From the NCBI GenBank assembly GCA_023678885.1, contig CM042975.1, positions 33,884,729 to 33,948,728 on the forward strand: a stretch of 64,000 nucleotides of DNA, in the 5' to 3' direction. A program made the translations under genes and the position numbers. The notes below the pieces were generated by a model. That model saw only the letters and a list, made by a program, of their open reading frames with translations, made no database searches and was not told where the DNA came from. Positions 21,849 to 33,307 of the stretch are shown here, piece by piece. Position 1 is the first letter of the stretch. Each line of letters opens with the position of its first letter. This stretch comes from Pogostemon cablin (taxonomy: Eukaryota > Streptophyta > Magnoliopsida > Lamiales > Lamiaceae).

Positions 21849-23495
21849 AGCCACATTCCAAAGGTGTATGGTAAGCATCTTTTCTGAATTTGTGGGTAAC
21901 ATAATAGAGGTCTTTATGGATGACTTTAGTGTCTATGGAGAATCTTTTAACAGTTGCCTTGGAAATCTTGAATTGATATTGAAAAGATGTGTAGAAACAA
22001 ACCTTGTTTTAAACTGGAAAAAGTGTCACTTTATGGTTGAACAAGGTATTGTTTTAGGGCATGTCATCTCAAAGAATGGGATTGAAGTTGATAAATCTAA
22101 AGTAGATCTTATATCTGCACTGCCTTACCCCACATCTGTGTGGGAAGTTCGTTCTTTTCTTGGACATGCAGGTTTCTACAGAAGATTTATCAAGGACTTT
22201 TCAAAGATAGCCAAGCCACTCTGTGAGCTGTTGCAAAATGATGTGAAGTTTGATATGAATGATGCATGTAAAAATGCTTTTGATAAGTTAAAGGAGTTAC
22301 TAACCACACCACCCGTGATTCAACCGCCAAATTGGAGTTTGCCTTTTGAAATCATGTGTGATACTAGTGACTATGCCGTAGGAGCAGTATTGGGGCAACG
22401 AGTTGACAAAGCTGCACATGTGATATTCTATGCCTCAAAAACATTGGATAACGCTCAAGCCAACTACTCCACTACGGAAAAAGAACTCCTAGCTGTGGTT
22501 TTTGCTCTAGAAAAATTTTGATCTTATTTGTTGGGTACTAAAGTCACTGTTTTCTCTGATCATGCAGCTCTTCGTTATCTCATGAAGAAGAAAGAAGCAA
22601 AACCTCAATTGATTCGATGGATTTTGTTGCTACAAGAGTTCGACATGGAAATAAAAGATAAAAAGGGATCTGAGAATCTAGTGGCCGACCACCTAAGCAG
22701 GCTAATTAGAGATGAAAATGAGCAGAAAATTCTTGAAAAGTTCCCAGATGAACAGCTGCTGGCGGTTTTGCAAAATTTGGAAAATTCACTGACACTAAAC
22801 CCTTCAGTGTCAGAAGAATCTATTCCATGGTTTGCTGACTTGGCGAATTTTTTAACCTCCCATCAGTTTCCAGTTGGTATGAGGAAGGTAAAACGTGATA
22901 AACTCGTTAGTGATGCCAAATATTACATTTGAGATGATCCATATATGTGGAAACGTTGTTCTGATCAAGTGATAAGAAGGTGCGTTCCTGACGTTGAATA
23001 TAATTCAATTCTCACCTTTTGTCATAATCATGCATGTGGTGGTCATTTTGGTTTTAGAAAAACTGCTTTTAAAGCGCTTGAGTGTGGATTCTATTGGCCG
23101 ACGTTGTTTAAGGATGCTTATGAATTTTGCAAGTATTGTGATAGATGTCAACGTGTAGGAAATATTTCTCAAAAAAATGAAATGCCCCAATATCCTATAA
23201 TTGTTTGTGAAATTTTTGATGTATGTGGGGATGGATTTTATGGGACCTGTTCCTTCTTCGTTTGGATTTATTTACATATTACTTGCCGTCGATTATGTGT
23301 CGAAGTGGGTGGAAGCTAAGGCCACCCGAACTAATGATTCTAAAGTGGTTGCAGGTTTTCTTTGATCTAACATTTTTTGTAGGTTTGGAATTCCTCGAGC
23401 CATCATCAGTGACAAGGGCACTCATTTTTGTAATAGAACAGTGGAAGCACTCCTGCGCAAGTATTCGGTGTATCATAAGACTTCCGCTTCATACC
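21849..23495 (+). pseudogene. Duplicated F1 RT, RNase H and integrase fragment
   Basis: This is a near copy of 15282-16352 of the F1 host but with the 576 bases of RNase H still present. The frame from 21811 fuses F2 codons to the F1 reading TFQRCMVSIFSEF and FMDDFSVYGES. RNase H motifs DTSDYAVGAVLG, YSTTEKELLAVV, SDHAALRYLM and NLVADHLSRL are complete apart from a TGA at 22519-22521 (CGA in the minus F1 copy). Integrase N-terminal blocks follow, with a TGA at 23363-23365. It ends with ATACC directly before LTR2, which shows that the duplicated unit includes the original insertion boundary. Confidence 0.9.
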
Positions 23496-25520
23496 TGATG
23501 AGAGTGAAAATTAGCGTGTTTTAGTGTCCAATTTAACACTTTCTTGATCGGAATTGTTGTCATATATTAGCATAAATATATTATATTCATTATTTATGAG
23601 AATAAGGTGCACTTGAGGTGTTTTATTGTGTTTTAGGTGGAAAAAGGACCAAAAAGTGCAATGTTGGAGAAAATGTGCAATTTGTGCAAGGATGATGAAA
23701 AACACACGTCCAAATTTCATAATTTTTCTGTGTTGTTGTGGATATCCAAACTGTTGGTTTAATACATGGTTGGAACGCCACTGAATAGAGGGTCATTTTG
23801 GCGTAAAGAACATACCAATCGAGTTCCAAACGAGGAAGTTATGAGCAAAATGGTGACGTCGCGCGAACTATGCCGAACAGAATTGCTGTTCTACTTTCCA
23901 TGGCTTGTTGCACATTCAAATCTTGGAGTTTTTCTGAGTTCTTTATATGGATAGAAAGCCAAGGAAGATAGGATTGCGTGAGCGCAAGAATTACTCAATT
24001 CGGAACTCGGATTTTAAAGTTATATACGAAACGATGAGGAGGTGCAAGTCCATTCGACATGAAGAAACATCACTTCGACCTCAACACATGGATTCGACCA
24101 GCCATGCATGATGAAAGTTGAAAAGTAGTGCACACATGGGCTAAAAGTGAAGATAATACACCATTCACATGGATCACATGAAGCACATCCAACACACAAT
24201 TGGATTCCTAAGGCAAAAAGACAAGAAAACAAAGCTGGAAATGGATGAAAGTGAGCTGCAAAGATCACAAACACATGATGGACAGCAACATGGGAGCTTC
24301 AAACAAAAAGAAGTGGGAGTATGGAGTAACATGGGCAGCCATTAAATGGAATGGAGGCATGTGATGTTGTGTCCCCTTCCACAACTATAAATAGGGGCTG
24401 CAATTTATCTCCAAGGCATCCTACAATTGAATTCCACACACAACACACCACCAACACACCACAAGGGGCTGCAAGTGCAGCAAGCTTGCTGCCCTTTGCA
24501 GGGGTAGCAAGGTTGCAACGTGAGAGCTGATGTAAAGGCAGCAAGCAGCTGCAAAATGCTAAGGAGAGGAGGAGAATTAAAGTGCGATTAAGAGAGCAAT
24601 CCAACGGGAGATAAGGAGAAGAACGCAAGCCACGTGACACTAGGGTTTCGTATTCTTTTCTTTCATCTTTTCTTGTTGATTTTTGTTATGAATTGCTTAG
24701 CCATGAGTGTTGTGTTCATGAGCTAAATACTTTTATGATTCTAAGGTTTGAAGAATAATGTAGTTGATTTGGAAACCTAGATTAATATTTGAATTCATGC
24801 TATTGATATTCTTGTTTATTTGATTATATAAGACCTTGTTAATACGTGTGTAACGTCTTCATAATATGCCATTGACATTTCCCGTGATGCTTGGTATATT
24901 GTGTTAGCTTGAGTGCATGCATAATTAATATTGTCTACTTGCTAGGGATTATAGTAGTTTGCCCGTGAACACGATAATCCTAAGGACTAATACACAAGAT
25001 GCTTGATTTTCTTAGTGGAACAATGCAATTAAGAATTCAAGTAGGAAGTGAATAAGTTTGAATATTAATTTTAGAGAATATATGTTAGTCGAGTTGGCCA
25101 TTCAGAGGTTTGTTAAATTCGCCTTATTAGTATCTAGAAAGGAGGTTCAAAACTATTCACGCGTCATCTTGTGATGTATTTCCATAAAATAGCATGAATG
25201 AACAATAGGACGTCTAGGAGACCAAATAAATTGCACTATACCTGATACCTTAGAACTGTTATTTCTCTCTTGATTCAATCTTGAATACTTCTTCCCTGCT
25301 TTTATTTATTTCATTATTTTGTCATTTAAAATTCTTTAGTTATTATTTAATTCAAAAATCTTGGAAAATTGGTTACAACAATTCTAATTGAATAGTAATT
25401 TAATGAAAATAGATAATTGACTGTCCCGTGGGTTCAATATTTTAACTTGGGTACTTGCCATTACAATTGATATCCCTCCACTTGGGGATTTTAGTTGAGG
25501 TGCACAGAAAACGCCTATCA
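23496..25520 (+). repeat. F2 LTR2 (duplicate of LTR1)
   Basis: This 2025-bp repeat runs TGATGAGAGTG to GCCTATCA. It is preceded by ATACC, but this is a copied boundary and not an independent target duplication: the upstream DNA is the duplicated F1 integrase, and the offset to LTR1 is a constant 7143. A TATA box lies near 24386. Confidence 0.9.
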
Positions 25521-25526
25521 AGTTTT

Positions 25527-25544
25527 TGGCGCCGCTGCAGGGAC
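25527..25544 (+). other. F2 primer-binding site, copy B
   Basis: TGGCGCCGCTGCAGGGAC, identical to the site after LTR1. Confidence 0.85.
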
Positions 25545-25635
25545 AGTAAATTATTTATTTGTTTTTATTACTTATTTAATTAGAATATTTGCTTTGAGAT
25601 TTAATTGTCTACTCCTTGAGCTTTCTTGAAGTTGC

Positions 25636-27368
25636 ATGAACACCAGATCAAAAAAGGGAACTCAAAATCTTGAATTTGATCCGGAAGTTGAAACGTCTGC
25701 TAGAAAAAGGAGAGGAGCAGCAAAGAATCTTAACGCACCTCCTAAGGCTGTTAAGGCACCAGTTCAAAAGAAGACAATAGACAAACCGGAGCCTAGTGCG
25801 GTCGTAGAGGAGAAAGAAGAGCAAATAACAAATCCAGTTATCCTAGAAAGAACCATGGGAGACAGAACACATGAGGATGACATTGTCATCCGGGAGACGT
25901 TCAAATCCACCAATCTTGGAGGACCAGGTGTAGTTGGGGCCATTTAAGCGGATGAAGCAAACGATATAAGACCAGCCCTGATCAACATGGTGGAGAAAAA
26001 TTCTTTTGCCGGAGGCATTTTCGATGAACCATACGGACATCTAAGGCGTTTCAACAGCTACATGGATACTGTTAAAGCCGCCGACAATACAAATGACAGA
26101 TGGAAAATGAGGCTTTTCCAGTTTTCTCTAGCTGACAAGGCAAGGGAGTGGTACGATAAGTTGTCAGGAGATAGTTGCTAAACTGGACCGAGCTGCAACA
26201 ACTGTTCGTTGATCGTTTTATGCCACCAGGAAAGATTCTTGCACTAAAGCAAAAAATCAATCAGTACAAACAAAGAAGAGATGAATCATTTGGAGAGGCC
26301 TGGGAAAGATTCACTGATGCGCTGAGACGATGTCCACAACATGGTTTCAAAAAGTCTCAGCTAATCAGTGTTTTCTACAATGGCCTCGATAATGAATCCA
26401 GAGTACTAGTTGATGCATCTGCTGGAGGAACGATTTTTGGCAAAACGTCAAATGTCATTGAGAAGTTGTTTGATGATATCTCTATGAACTCTAGAGATTG
26501 GCCATCTGAAAGAGTACGTGAAAATTACATACTTGGAAAAGTTGCAAGGGTGGAAGAGAAGTTCTCCAAAGCTGACAGAGATGATAAAGTTGCCTCTCAA
26601 TTGGAGCAAATGAACAAACACCTGGTTACTCTTATATCGGGTAAAAATGGAGGAGGCAACCAAGGACCAGCAAGTGATGATGTGGTGATGAACATTCAAA
26701 AAGTTGAAGATGCAAATTGGGCTATGGGGCAAAGTCTCCAAGGTTCAAGAGCACCTCAAAATTGGCAGGGAAACAGATACCCCCAAGGAAATTTTAATCA
26801 AAGAAATAACCAAGGGGGAGGTCTAAATAATCAAGCAGGTCCTAGCAATCAAGGAGGATGGAAGAATCAACAGAGGCATGAGAACTTTGCTTATTCAAAT
26901 CCGAATAATACAGTTCCATTTCCTCCTAATTTCGATCATGGAGCCAAGACTGAAGAAGAGAAGCCAAGTATTGATGATGTATTGGCAAAGTATATGCAGA
27001 AAAATGCTGACATCAACAAAATCAATAACTGCATAGTGCTAATAGATTCCAACATGGCGAAATAAAATGAGGAAATGAATAAGCAGTTGCAGAGTCTCAC
27101 GTACTCTATGGGTCAAATTTCCACAACTGTAAATCAACTGCAGCAGCAGATTATGAAGGGAAAATTTCCTTCAGATACAGAGATCAACCCAAAAGAGTGT
27201 GTTAATGAAATCACTCTTAGGTCCGGAAAAACAATATGAAGGTCCAGAACTTATGCAAGACAAAACTAATGAGGAGCAAAGTCGCCCGTCCACCAATTTC
27301 GAAGCTATTCAAACCAATCCAGAATTGGAGGGTGACAAAGCCAAGCCAAGCAGTGTTCAAGTGGATTA
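25636..27368 (+). pseudogene. F2 gag, copy B, with an extra frameshift
   Basis: It is nearly identical to copy A at an offset of 7143, then 7142, because one C is lost near 26177 (GTTGCTAAACTGG against GTTGCTCAAACTGG). The loss creates an early TAA in the capsid domain. The two in-frame stops of copy A are kept. From 26175 a frame continues through the capsid domain and the Gln/Asn/Gly-rich tail to 27065. Confidence 0.9.
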
Positions 27369-27488
27369 AAAGCAACATCAAGATGCAGTTCAATCACAGC
27401 TAAAGTTAAGCTCACCTCTGGGGTTCCCTCCACGTCGAATCAATCTGATCAGGCCATTGCTGATAAAAAATGGCAAAGAGCAAAGAAA

Positions 27489-28523
27489 TTGAGAGAGACA
27501 GAAGAGGAGTTTGAGAAAGACAATCTGGGACTTCCAAAAACAAAGGTACCACTTCCATTTCCTCAAAGACAATTGTCAAAAAGCTTGGATGAAAAATTTA
27601 AGAAATTTGCTAAAGTGATGAGGGATGTCCAAGTGACTATTCCCTTTTCAGAGGCCTTAGAGCAAATGTCATATTACGCAAGGTTTATTAAAGAACTCAT
27701 CTCAAGAAAAAGAAAACTGAATAGTGTGGAAACAATTAACCTAACCGAGAGTTGTAGTTCCATCATACAAAGGAAGTTGCCTGAGAAGCTGAAGGATCCT
27801 GGTAGCTTCATCATCCCTTGCGAGATAGGAAAAGGTCCTACCAGGAGAGCGTTGTGTGACCTTGGAGCTAGTATCAACTTGATGCCCCTGTCAGTATTCA
27901 AAAAGCTTGATTTGGGAGAGCTGAGGCCTACATCAGTGGCTTTGCAGTTAGCAGACAGATCATTAACCTACCCCGAAGGGGTAATTGAAGATGTGCTGGT
28001 AAAAGTTTCTAACCTTGTTTTTCCTGTTGACTTTTTGGTTTTAGATATGGAGGAAGATATAGAAGGAGCACCTCTAATCTTGGGGCGTCCTTTTCTTACT
28101 ACTGGAAGAGCCTTGATTGATGTATTCAAAGGTGAGTTGAGGTTAAGGGTGAACGATAAAGAAATCGTCTTCTCATTAAACAAGGCGATGCAGTAGCCCA
28201 CAGAGAATCAGCATTGCAAGTTGATTGAAGTAGTAGAGGAGATTTTTGAGGAAGACTTGCCATTGATTCTGTCTAAGGATCCAGTGGAGACTTCCATTAG
28301 TGAATCTTTAACTCTACTTACCACTGATCTTGATAATATGTCTAATGAACTTGTTATTGATTTTCTTGAAACCTTACTTAATTTTGATGAGAACAGGTAC
28401 AAGCAAGAGGACTTACCAGTGGAAGAAGCTATGTGGACAAATGAATACCTCCCTCTACGAGTTGAAAATGAAGATATAAAAGAGGAGAAGAAGACGGAGC
28501 TCAAACCACTTCCAGATCATTGA
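27489..28523 (+). pseudogene. F2 protease and linker, copy B
   Basis: It has the same frames as copy A: protease 27489-28196 with DLGASINLMP and ILGRPFL, then the linker 28221-28523. It joins the only F2 RT in the window that continues past the finger domain. Confidence 0.9.
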
Positions 28524-30010
28524 TGTATGCATATTTGGGGAAAGATGAAACTTTTCCGGTAATTGTATCCTCTACCTTGTCTAAAGGTGAATTAGATAAA
28601 TTGCATGTGGTGTTAAGAAAGCATAAGTCTGCCATAGGATGGACAATTAAAGACTTAAAAGGGATTAATCCTGCTTTTTGTATGCACAAGATTAGGTTAG
28701 AAGATGAAACTAAATGCTCTGTGCAACATCAGCGTAGGTTAAACCCTGCTATGCAGGAGGTAGTTAGGAAACAAGTCCTTTCATGGTTAGATGCAGGCAT
28801 TATCTACCCTATTAGCGATAGTAATTATGTAAGTCCTTTACATGTAGTAGCTAAAAAGGGGAAAATGACTGTAATTTTATCTGATAAGGGTGAAGTGCTT
28901 GCTACTAGAGTACCAACGGGGTGGCGTGTATGTGCTGATTATAGGAAGTTAAATGAGAACACGCGCAAGGATCACTTTCCTCTACCCTTTATGGATCAAA
29001 TGTTGGATAGGTTAGCAGGTTATGATTTTTACTGTTTCTTAGATGGATATTTTGGATACAATCAGATAATGATTGCACTTGGAGATCAGGAAAAGACAAC
29101 ATTTACCTGTCCCTATGGCACTTTTGCCTTTAGAAAGTTACCCTTTGGCTTATGTAATGCACCTGCGACTTTTCAAAGGTGTATGATGGCAATTTTTGAA
29201 GGTCTAATAGAAAGAGTCATGGAAGTGTTTATGGATGACTTTTCTGTATTTGGTTCAACATTTGACTCTTGTTTATCTAATCTGTGTTTGGTTTTGGAAA
29301 GATGTGAAGAAACTAACCTCGTCTTAAATTGGGAAAAATGTCATTTCATGGTTCGAGATGAGATAGTTTTAGGTCATCATGTTTCTATGGCAGGACTGCA
29401 GGTTGATCGTGCTAAGGTAGTGGCGATTAAGAAGCTTCCACCGCCCACTAATGAAAAAGGAGTTCGATCTTTCTTAGGGCACGGGGGATTCTATAAAAGA
29501 TTCATCAAAGATTTTTCAAAATATTCAAAACCACTGTCTAGATTTCTTGAAAAAGATGTTAAATTTAATTTTGATGATACTTGTTTGCATGCTTTTCAGG
29601 TTCTCAAGGAAGCATTGATAACTGCTCCAATTCTTATTACTCCCGATTGGACGCAGCCCTTTGTGTTGAATGTGATGCCAGTGACACAGCTTTGGGAGTT
29701 GTTTTGGGGCAGATGAGAGAAAAGAAATTTCATGCCATCTATTACGCTAACAAGACGTTCAATTCTGCTCAGAAGAATTACACTATCACCGAGAAGGAAT
29801 TCTTGGCAGTGGTGTATGCCTTGGATAAGTTTTGACCTTACTTGGTGGGCATGAAGACAGTTGTGTACACTGACCATTCGGCTATCAGATACTTAATGGA
29901 CAAGAAAGATGCAAATCTGAGGATAATCAGATGGATCTTATTGATACAGGAATTCGACATGGAAATTCGGGATAAAAAGGTAGCGAAAATGTCCTAGCTG
30001 ATCATCTGTC
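28520..30010 (+). pseudogene. F2 reverse transcriptase and RNase H
   Basis: A 398-codon frame (28520-29716) carries a full RT: GWRVCADYRKLN, DHFPLPFMDQMLDRLAG, FLDGYFGYNQI, FTCPYGTFAFRKLPFGLCNA, and the active site FMDDFSVFGS with both Asp residues. A frameshift near 29670 moves the RNase H to another frame (ECDASDTALGVVLGQ, YTITEKEFLAVVYAL). A TGA at 29833-29835 follows, at the same Arg codon lost in the F1 duplicate. TDHSAIRYLMDKKD follows, and then ADHLS after a further shift near 29990. The RT domain itself is uninterrupted. Confidence 0.9.
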
Positions 30011-30086
30011 ATGCCTGGAGACTAAAGAACATTGTGACAACACCGATGGGGTAATCAAGGAGTACTTTCCAGATGAAAAGATACTA

Positions 30087-31430
30087 ATGATGGATATCAA
30101 ACAGGTTTTCACTATCTCAAAAACATACCTTGATAAAAAGGAAATGGACACACCCTGGTATGCTGATTATGTGAACTACATTGCCACGGGGGTGAAGCCA
30201 TATCAGCTGAGTAGACACCAAATGGCCAAGTTTCTACATGATGTACAAACTATATTATGGGAGGAGCCATGGGTCTACAAAATCTGTGCTGATTTCATTA
30301 TCCGGAGGTGTGTTCCTGAGATAGAATGGGAAAGTGTTCTGGATTTTTGTCACTCTCAGCCAAATGGGGGTCACTTCGGCGCCTAGAAAACTGCTCAGAA
30401 AGTGCTTCAATCTGGCTTATATTGGCCAACCCTATTCAAAATCTGTCAAGAGTATGTTGATACATGTGATCGATGCCAGCGAATGGGAAACATTTCCAAA
30501 AGAGATGAAATGCCTTTGCAAACTAGCATCGTAGTAGAAATTTTTGATGTGTGGGGAATCAATTTTATGGGGCCATTTCCCCCATCTAATGGATTTCTCT
30601 ACATCCTGCTTGCACTAGACTACGTGTCAAAATGGGTAGAAGCAATTCCAACAAAGACAAATGAAGCTAGAGTGGTACAAGAATTCGTAAAGAAGAACAT
30701 TTTCAATAGATTTGGGGTACCAAAGGCACTCATCAGTGATGGAGGAAGCCATTTTGTGAATAAGATGTTGGAAAAATTGCTTCGAGAATATGGAGTGAAA
30801 CATAGGGTTACTACACCCTATCATCCACAAGCAAATGGGCAAGCTGAGATGTCCAATCGTCAGATTAAGCAGGTGTTGGAGAAAACAGTAGGAAGGACAA
30901 GGAAAGATTGGTCCACAAAGCTTGAGGATGCTTTGTGGGGATTCAGGACTGCTTTTAAGACGGTTTTAGGAATGTCTCCATACCAAATAGTTTATGGAAA
31001 ATCTTGCCATCTTTCGGTGGAGATTGAACATAAAGCTTTTTGGGCGATTAGGAGTTTAAACTTGAGCATGGAGGATGCAAAGGATTTTCGTCTTACTCAA
31101 ATCAATGAGTTAGATGAATTCAGAGAAAGAGCATATGAGAATTCGAGGATCTTCAATGCAAGGATGAAAAGATGGCATGATGCGAGGATCAACTTCAAAG
31201 AATTCAACGTTGGTGATCAGGTACTTCTTTTCAATTCTCGTCTTAAACTTTTTGCAGGTAAGCTCAAATCCAAGTGGATTGGACCATATGTCATACATAG
31301 AGCCTGTGGAGGAGGAAGTTTTGAATTAAAGAATGAAAAAGGTGATGTCATAGTGGCAAATGGACAAAGGCTGAAACAATATAAGTCGCTGCTTGATAAG
31401 CAAGTACTCTCTCTTGAGTACTTAAGTTAG
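30087..31430 (+). pseudogene. F2 integrase, one nonsense codon
   Basis: The HHCC zinc module begins in the first frame (CHSQPNGGHFGA) and, after a TAG at 30384-30386, continues as CDRCQRMGN. The catalytic core is intact from 30402: first Asp in DVWGINFMGPFP, second in ALISDGGSHFVN, Glu in YHPQANGQAEMSNRQIKQVLE. The C-terminal domain reads GDQVLLFNSRLKLFAGKLKSKWIGPY. At 342 codons the open part covers the whole core and C-terminus, so this is the best preserved integrase in the window. Confidence 0.9.
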
Positions 31431-32934
31431 AGGTATCCATCGTGACTCAACGACGTTAAACATACCTCCCGTTTTATTTGCTTTATTGAGTCTGTGACAA
31501 TGTAGGAATTTTATTAGGTGTTGCTCGACTGCAATGTATATACTTCTTTTCAAACTTATTCCCTAACTTTGTTTGATCTAAGTTTGGGGGTGGGGGATAC
31601 GTATATACTTGTGTCTCGTAGCACCAAAGTAGAATTGTTTAATTGTGTGGTATGCTTGAATAATTAAGTTTTTGTGATTTTTCAGTATTTTGATTATATT
31701 GAGAGGTCAATTTTTTGTGATTATCCAGGTGTGAATCATTTGTTTGAGTTTATTTAGTGTTAATCCTAGTATCTGTGGTTCTCGAGCATGATTGTTGGAT
31801 CTTGATCGAATTGACAATATGGAGATAAAAGTGAAAATCCAGTCAGAGATGTGTATTTGGATGTTGAAATGCTTGAAATTGTTGCATGTATTAGAATTGG
31901 TTCATAGACCCATGTAGGAGTGCTCATTATTCTATTATACCCATGTGAGATTTGAGCTTTAATAGATCATGAAATTATGCATGATTAATTTCTTTCTTGA
32001 GAGCATCGTTTACATGCATGTATTCTAGAACTTGACTTTTAATCTACTTAAGACTAGACGATTGATTAGATGATGGGAAATGAACTTAGGACATTTTGTT
32101 CTTTATTGAGTTACTAGCCAAATATTTATCCTACCTTGAAATTTTTATCCATAGTTTCCCGTTTGAGCCTTTAAGCCTTTTTCATTGGAAACATATGAAG
32201 ATAGCCAATTTAATCTTTTAAAAGCCTTTTAAATACCTATCCTAGTAGAGAATAAAGGAAATAAATTGGTTTGTTGTGCTAAGGAAATTAGAAAGATAAA
32301 TATTGGTTGATCATGTTTGGAAATGAAGGATGGTTAAAACTTGCAAAAAAGGGGTAGTGCCTGAAACTGGTACCATTGACATTGATGCTTGAAAATAAAG
32401 GGAGGATTGATATGGCAAAAAGAAATGAAAAGAGAAAAAGAGAGAATGATATTGATTTAATAAATATATGTGTTGAAGAAATATCTCTACTGTTGATTCT
32501 CTACTAGTGATCAAGTCACTCATACCATAATTACCTACCCTTGTCCAAAGATCCAACGTTACAACCCTTAACAAATCCTTTGTAATCCCATCGTTAAGCC
32601 TTTCAAGTTAGTGGAGAGTCTAGATAATTGTCAAGCTTATGGTAAAGCATGCATGTGAATTGATTTGAGTACATATATTTCACCCATGAGAGTGTATAGC
32701 TCACACTTGAGCAATGAGTGTAAACACTATCCGTGAGAGTGGATGATGAGCATATTCTAAAATGAGGAGTGACAAATTTGAAACACATGTTTCGATTGAT
32801 AAAATATTAGCATTGAGTATATTATCTTGGTTTGAAATTATATGATCCCTTGTTTGCTGTATAATTTCAACTCTCATTTCTCTCTTGTCTTGGATTCGTT
32901 GTTCAGGGACGAACAACATGGTAGTTTGGGGGAT
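31431..32934 (+). other. F2 3' untranslated region with two polypurine tracts
   Basis: No env-like frame is present after integrase. A purine tract AAGTTTGGGGGTGGGGGAT lies near 31582-31600 and a second, TAGTTTGGGGGAT, immediately before the LTR at 32922-32934. The interval of about 1.3 kb is AT-rich and holds no supported gene. The true primer for second-strand DNA should be the one touching the LTR. Confidence 0.75.
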
Positions 32935-33307
32935 TGATGAGAGTGAAAATTTAGTATCTAGAAAGGAGGTTCAAAACTATTCACGCGTCATCTTATGATG
33001 TATTTTCATAAAATAGCATGAATGAACAATAGGACGTCTAGGAAACCAAATTAATTGCACTATACCTGATACCTTAGAGCTGTTATTTCTCTCTTGATCA
33101 ATCTTGAATAATTCTTGTTGCTATCATTTATTTGTTAATTTTTAATTTAAACTTTTAAATTTATTCAAACACTTTAAAAATTGGAAACAATAATTCTAGT
33201 TAAATAGTAATATTAATCGAATAAATAATAAAATGTCTCTGTGGGAACGATATTTATTTTAACTTGGGTACTTGCCACTATAATTGACATCCCTACACTT
33301 GGGGATG
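32935..33307 (+). repeat. F2-type LTR with large internal deletion (LTR4)
   Basis: It starts TGATGAGAGTGAAAATT like a normal F2 LTR and then jumps to the AGTATCTAGAAAGGAGG block found about 1.6 kb further on in LTR1 (near 17988). It ends at ACACTTGGGGAT, short of the CTATCA terminus, and then turns into reverse complement. Its 3' third is clearly different from LTR1 and matches the inverted LTR, so it belongs to another subfamily. Confidence 0.85.

Larger units (their letters stand above)
15282..28990 (+). repeat. Tandem duplication crossing the F1/F2 boundary
   Basis: Unit A (15282-21848) and unit B (21849-28990) each run from F1 RT through F1 integrase, ATACC, an F2 LTR, gag and protease into F2 RT. 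Offsets are constant: 6567 before the 576-base deletion in unit A, 7143 after it, and 7142 after one lost base in unit B gag. The junction at 21848/21849 joins F2 CCTCTACCCTTT to F1 AGCCACATTCC with at most one shared base. Few base differences are visible between units, so the duplication is young compared with the shared stop codons. Confidence 0.9.

Noticed and set aside
23491..23495. ATACC before LTR2 taken as an independent target-site duplication
   Set aside because: The same F1 integrase sequence lies upstream of both LTR1 and LTR2 at a constant offset, so this is a copied boundary from the tandem duplication.
31431..32934. Possible env-like gene between integrase and 3' LTR
   Set aside because: Athila elements often have one here, but no frame of useful length, signal peptide or membrane segment is present.
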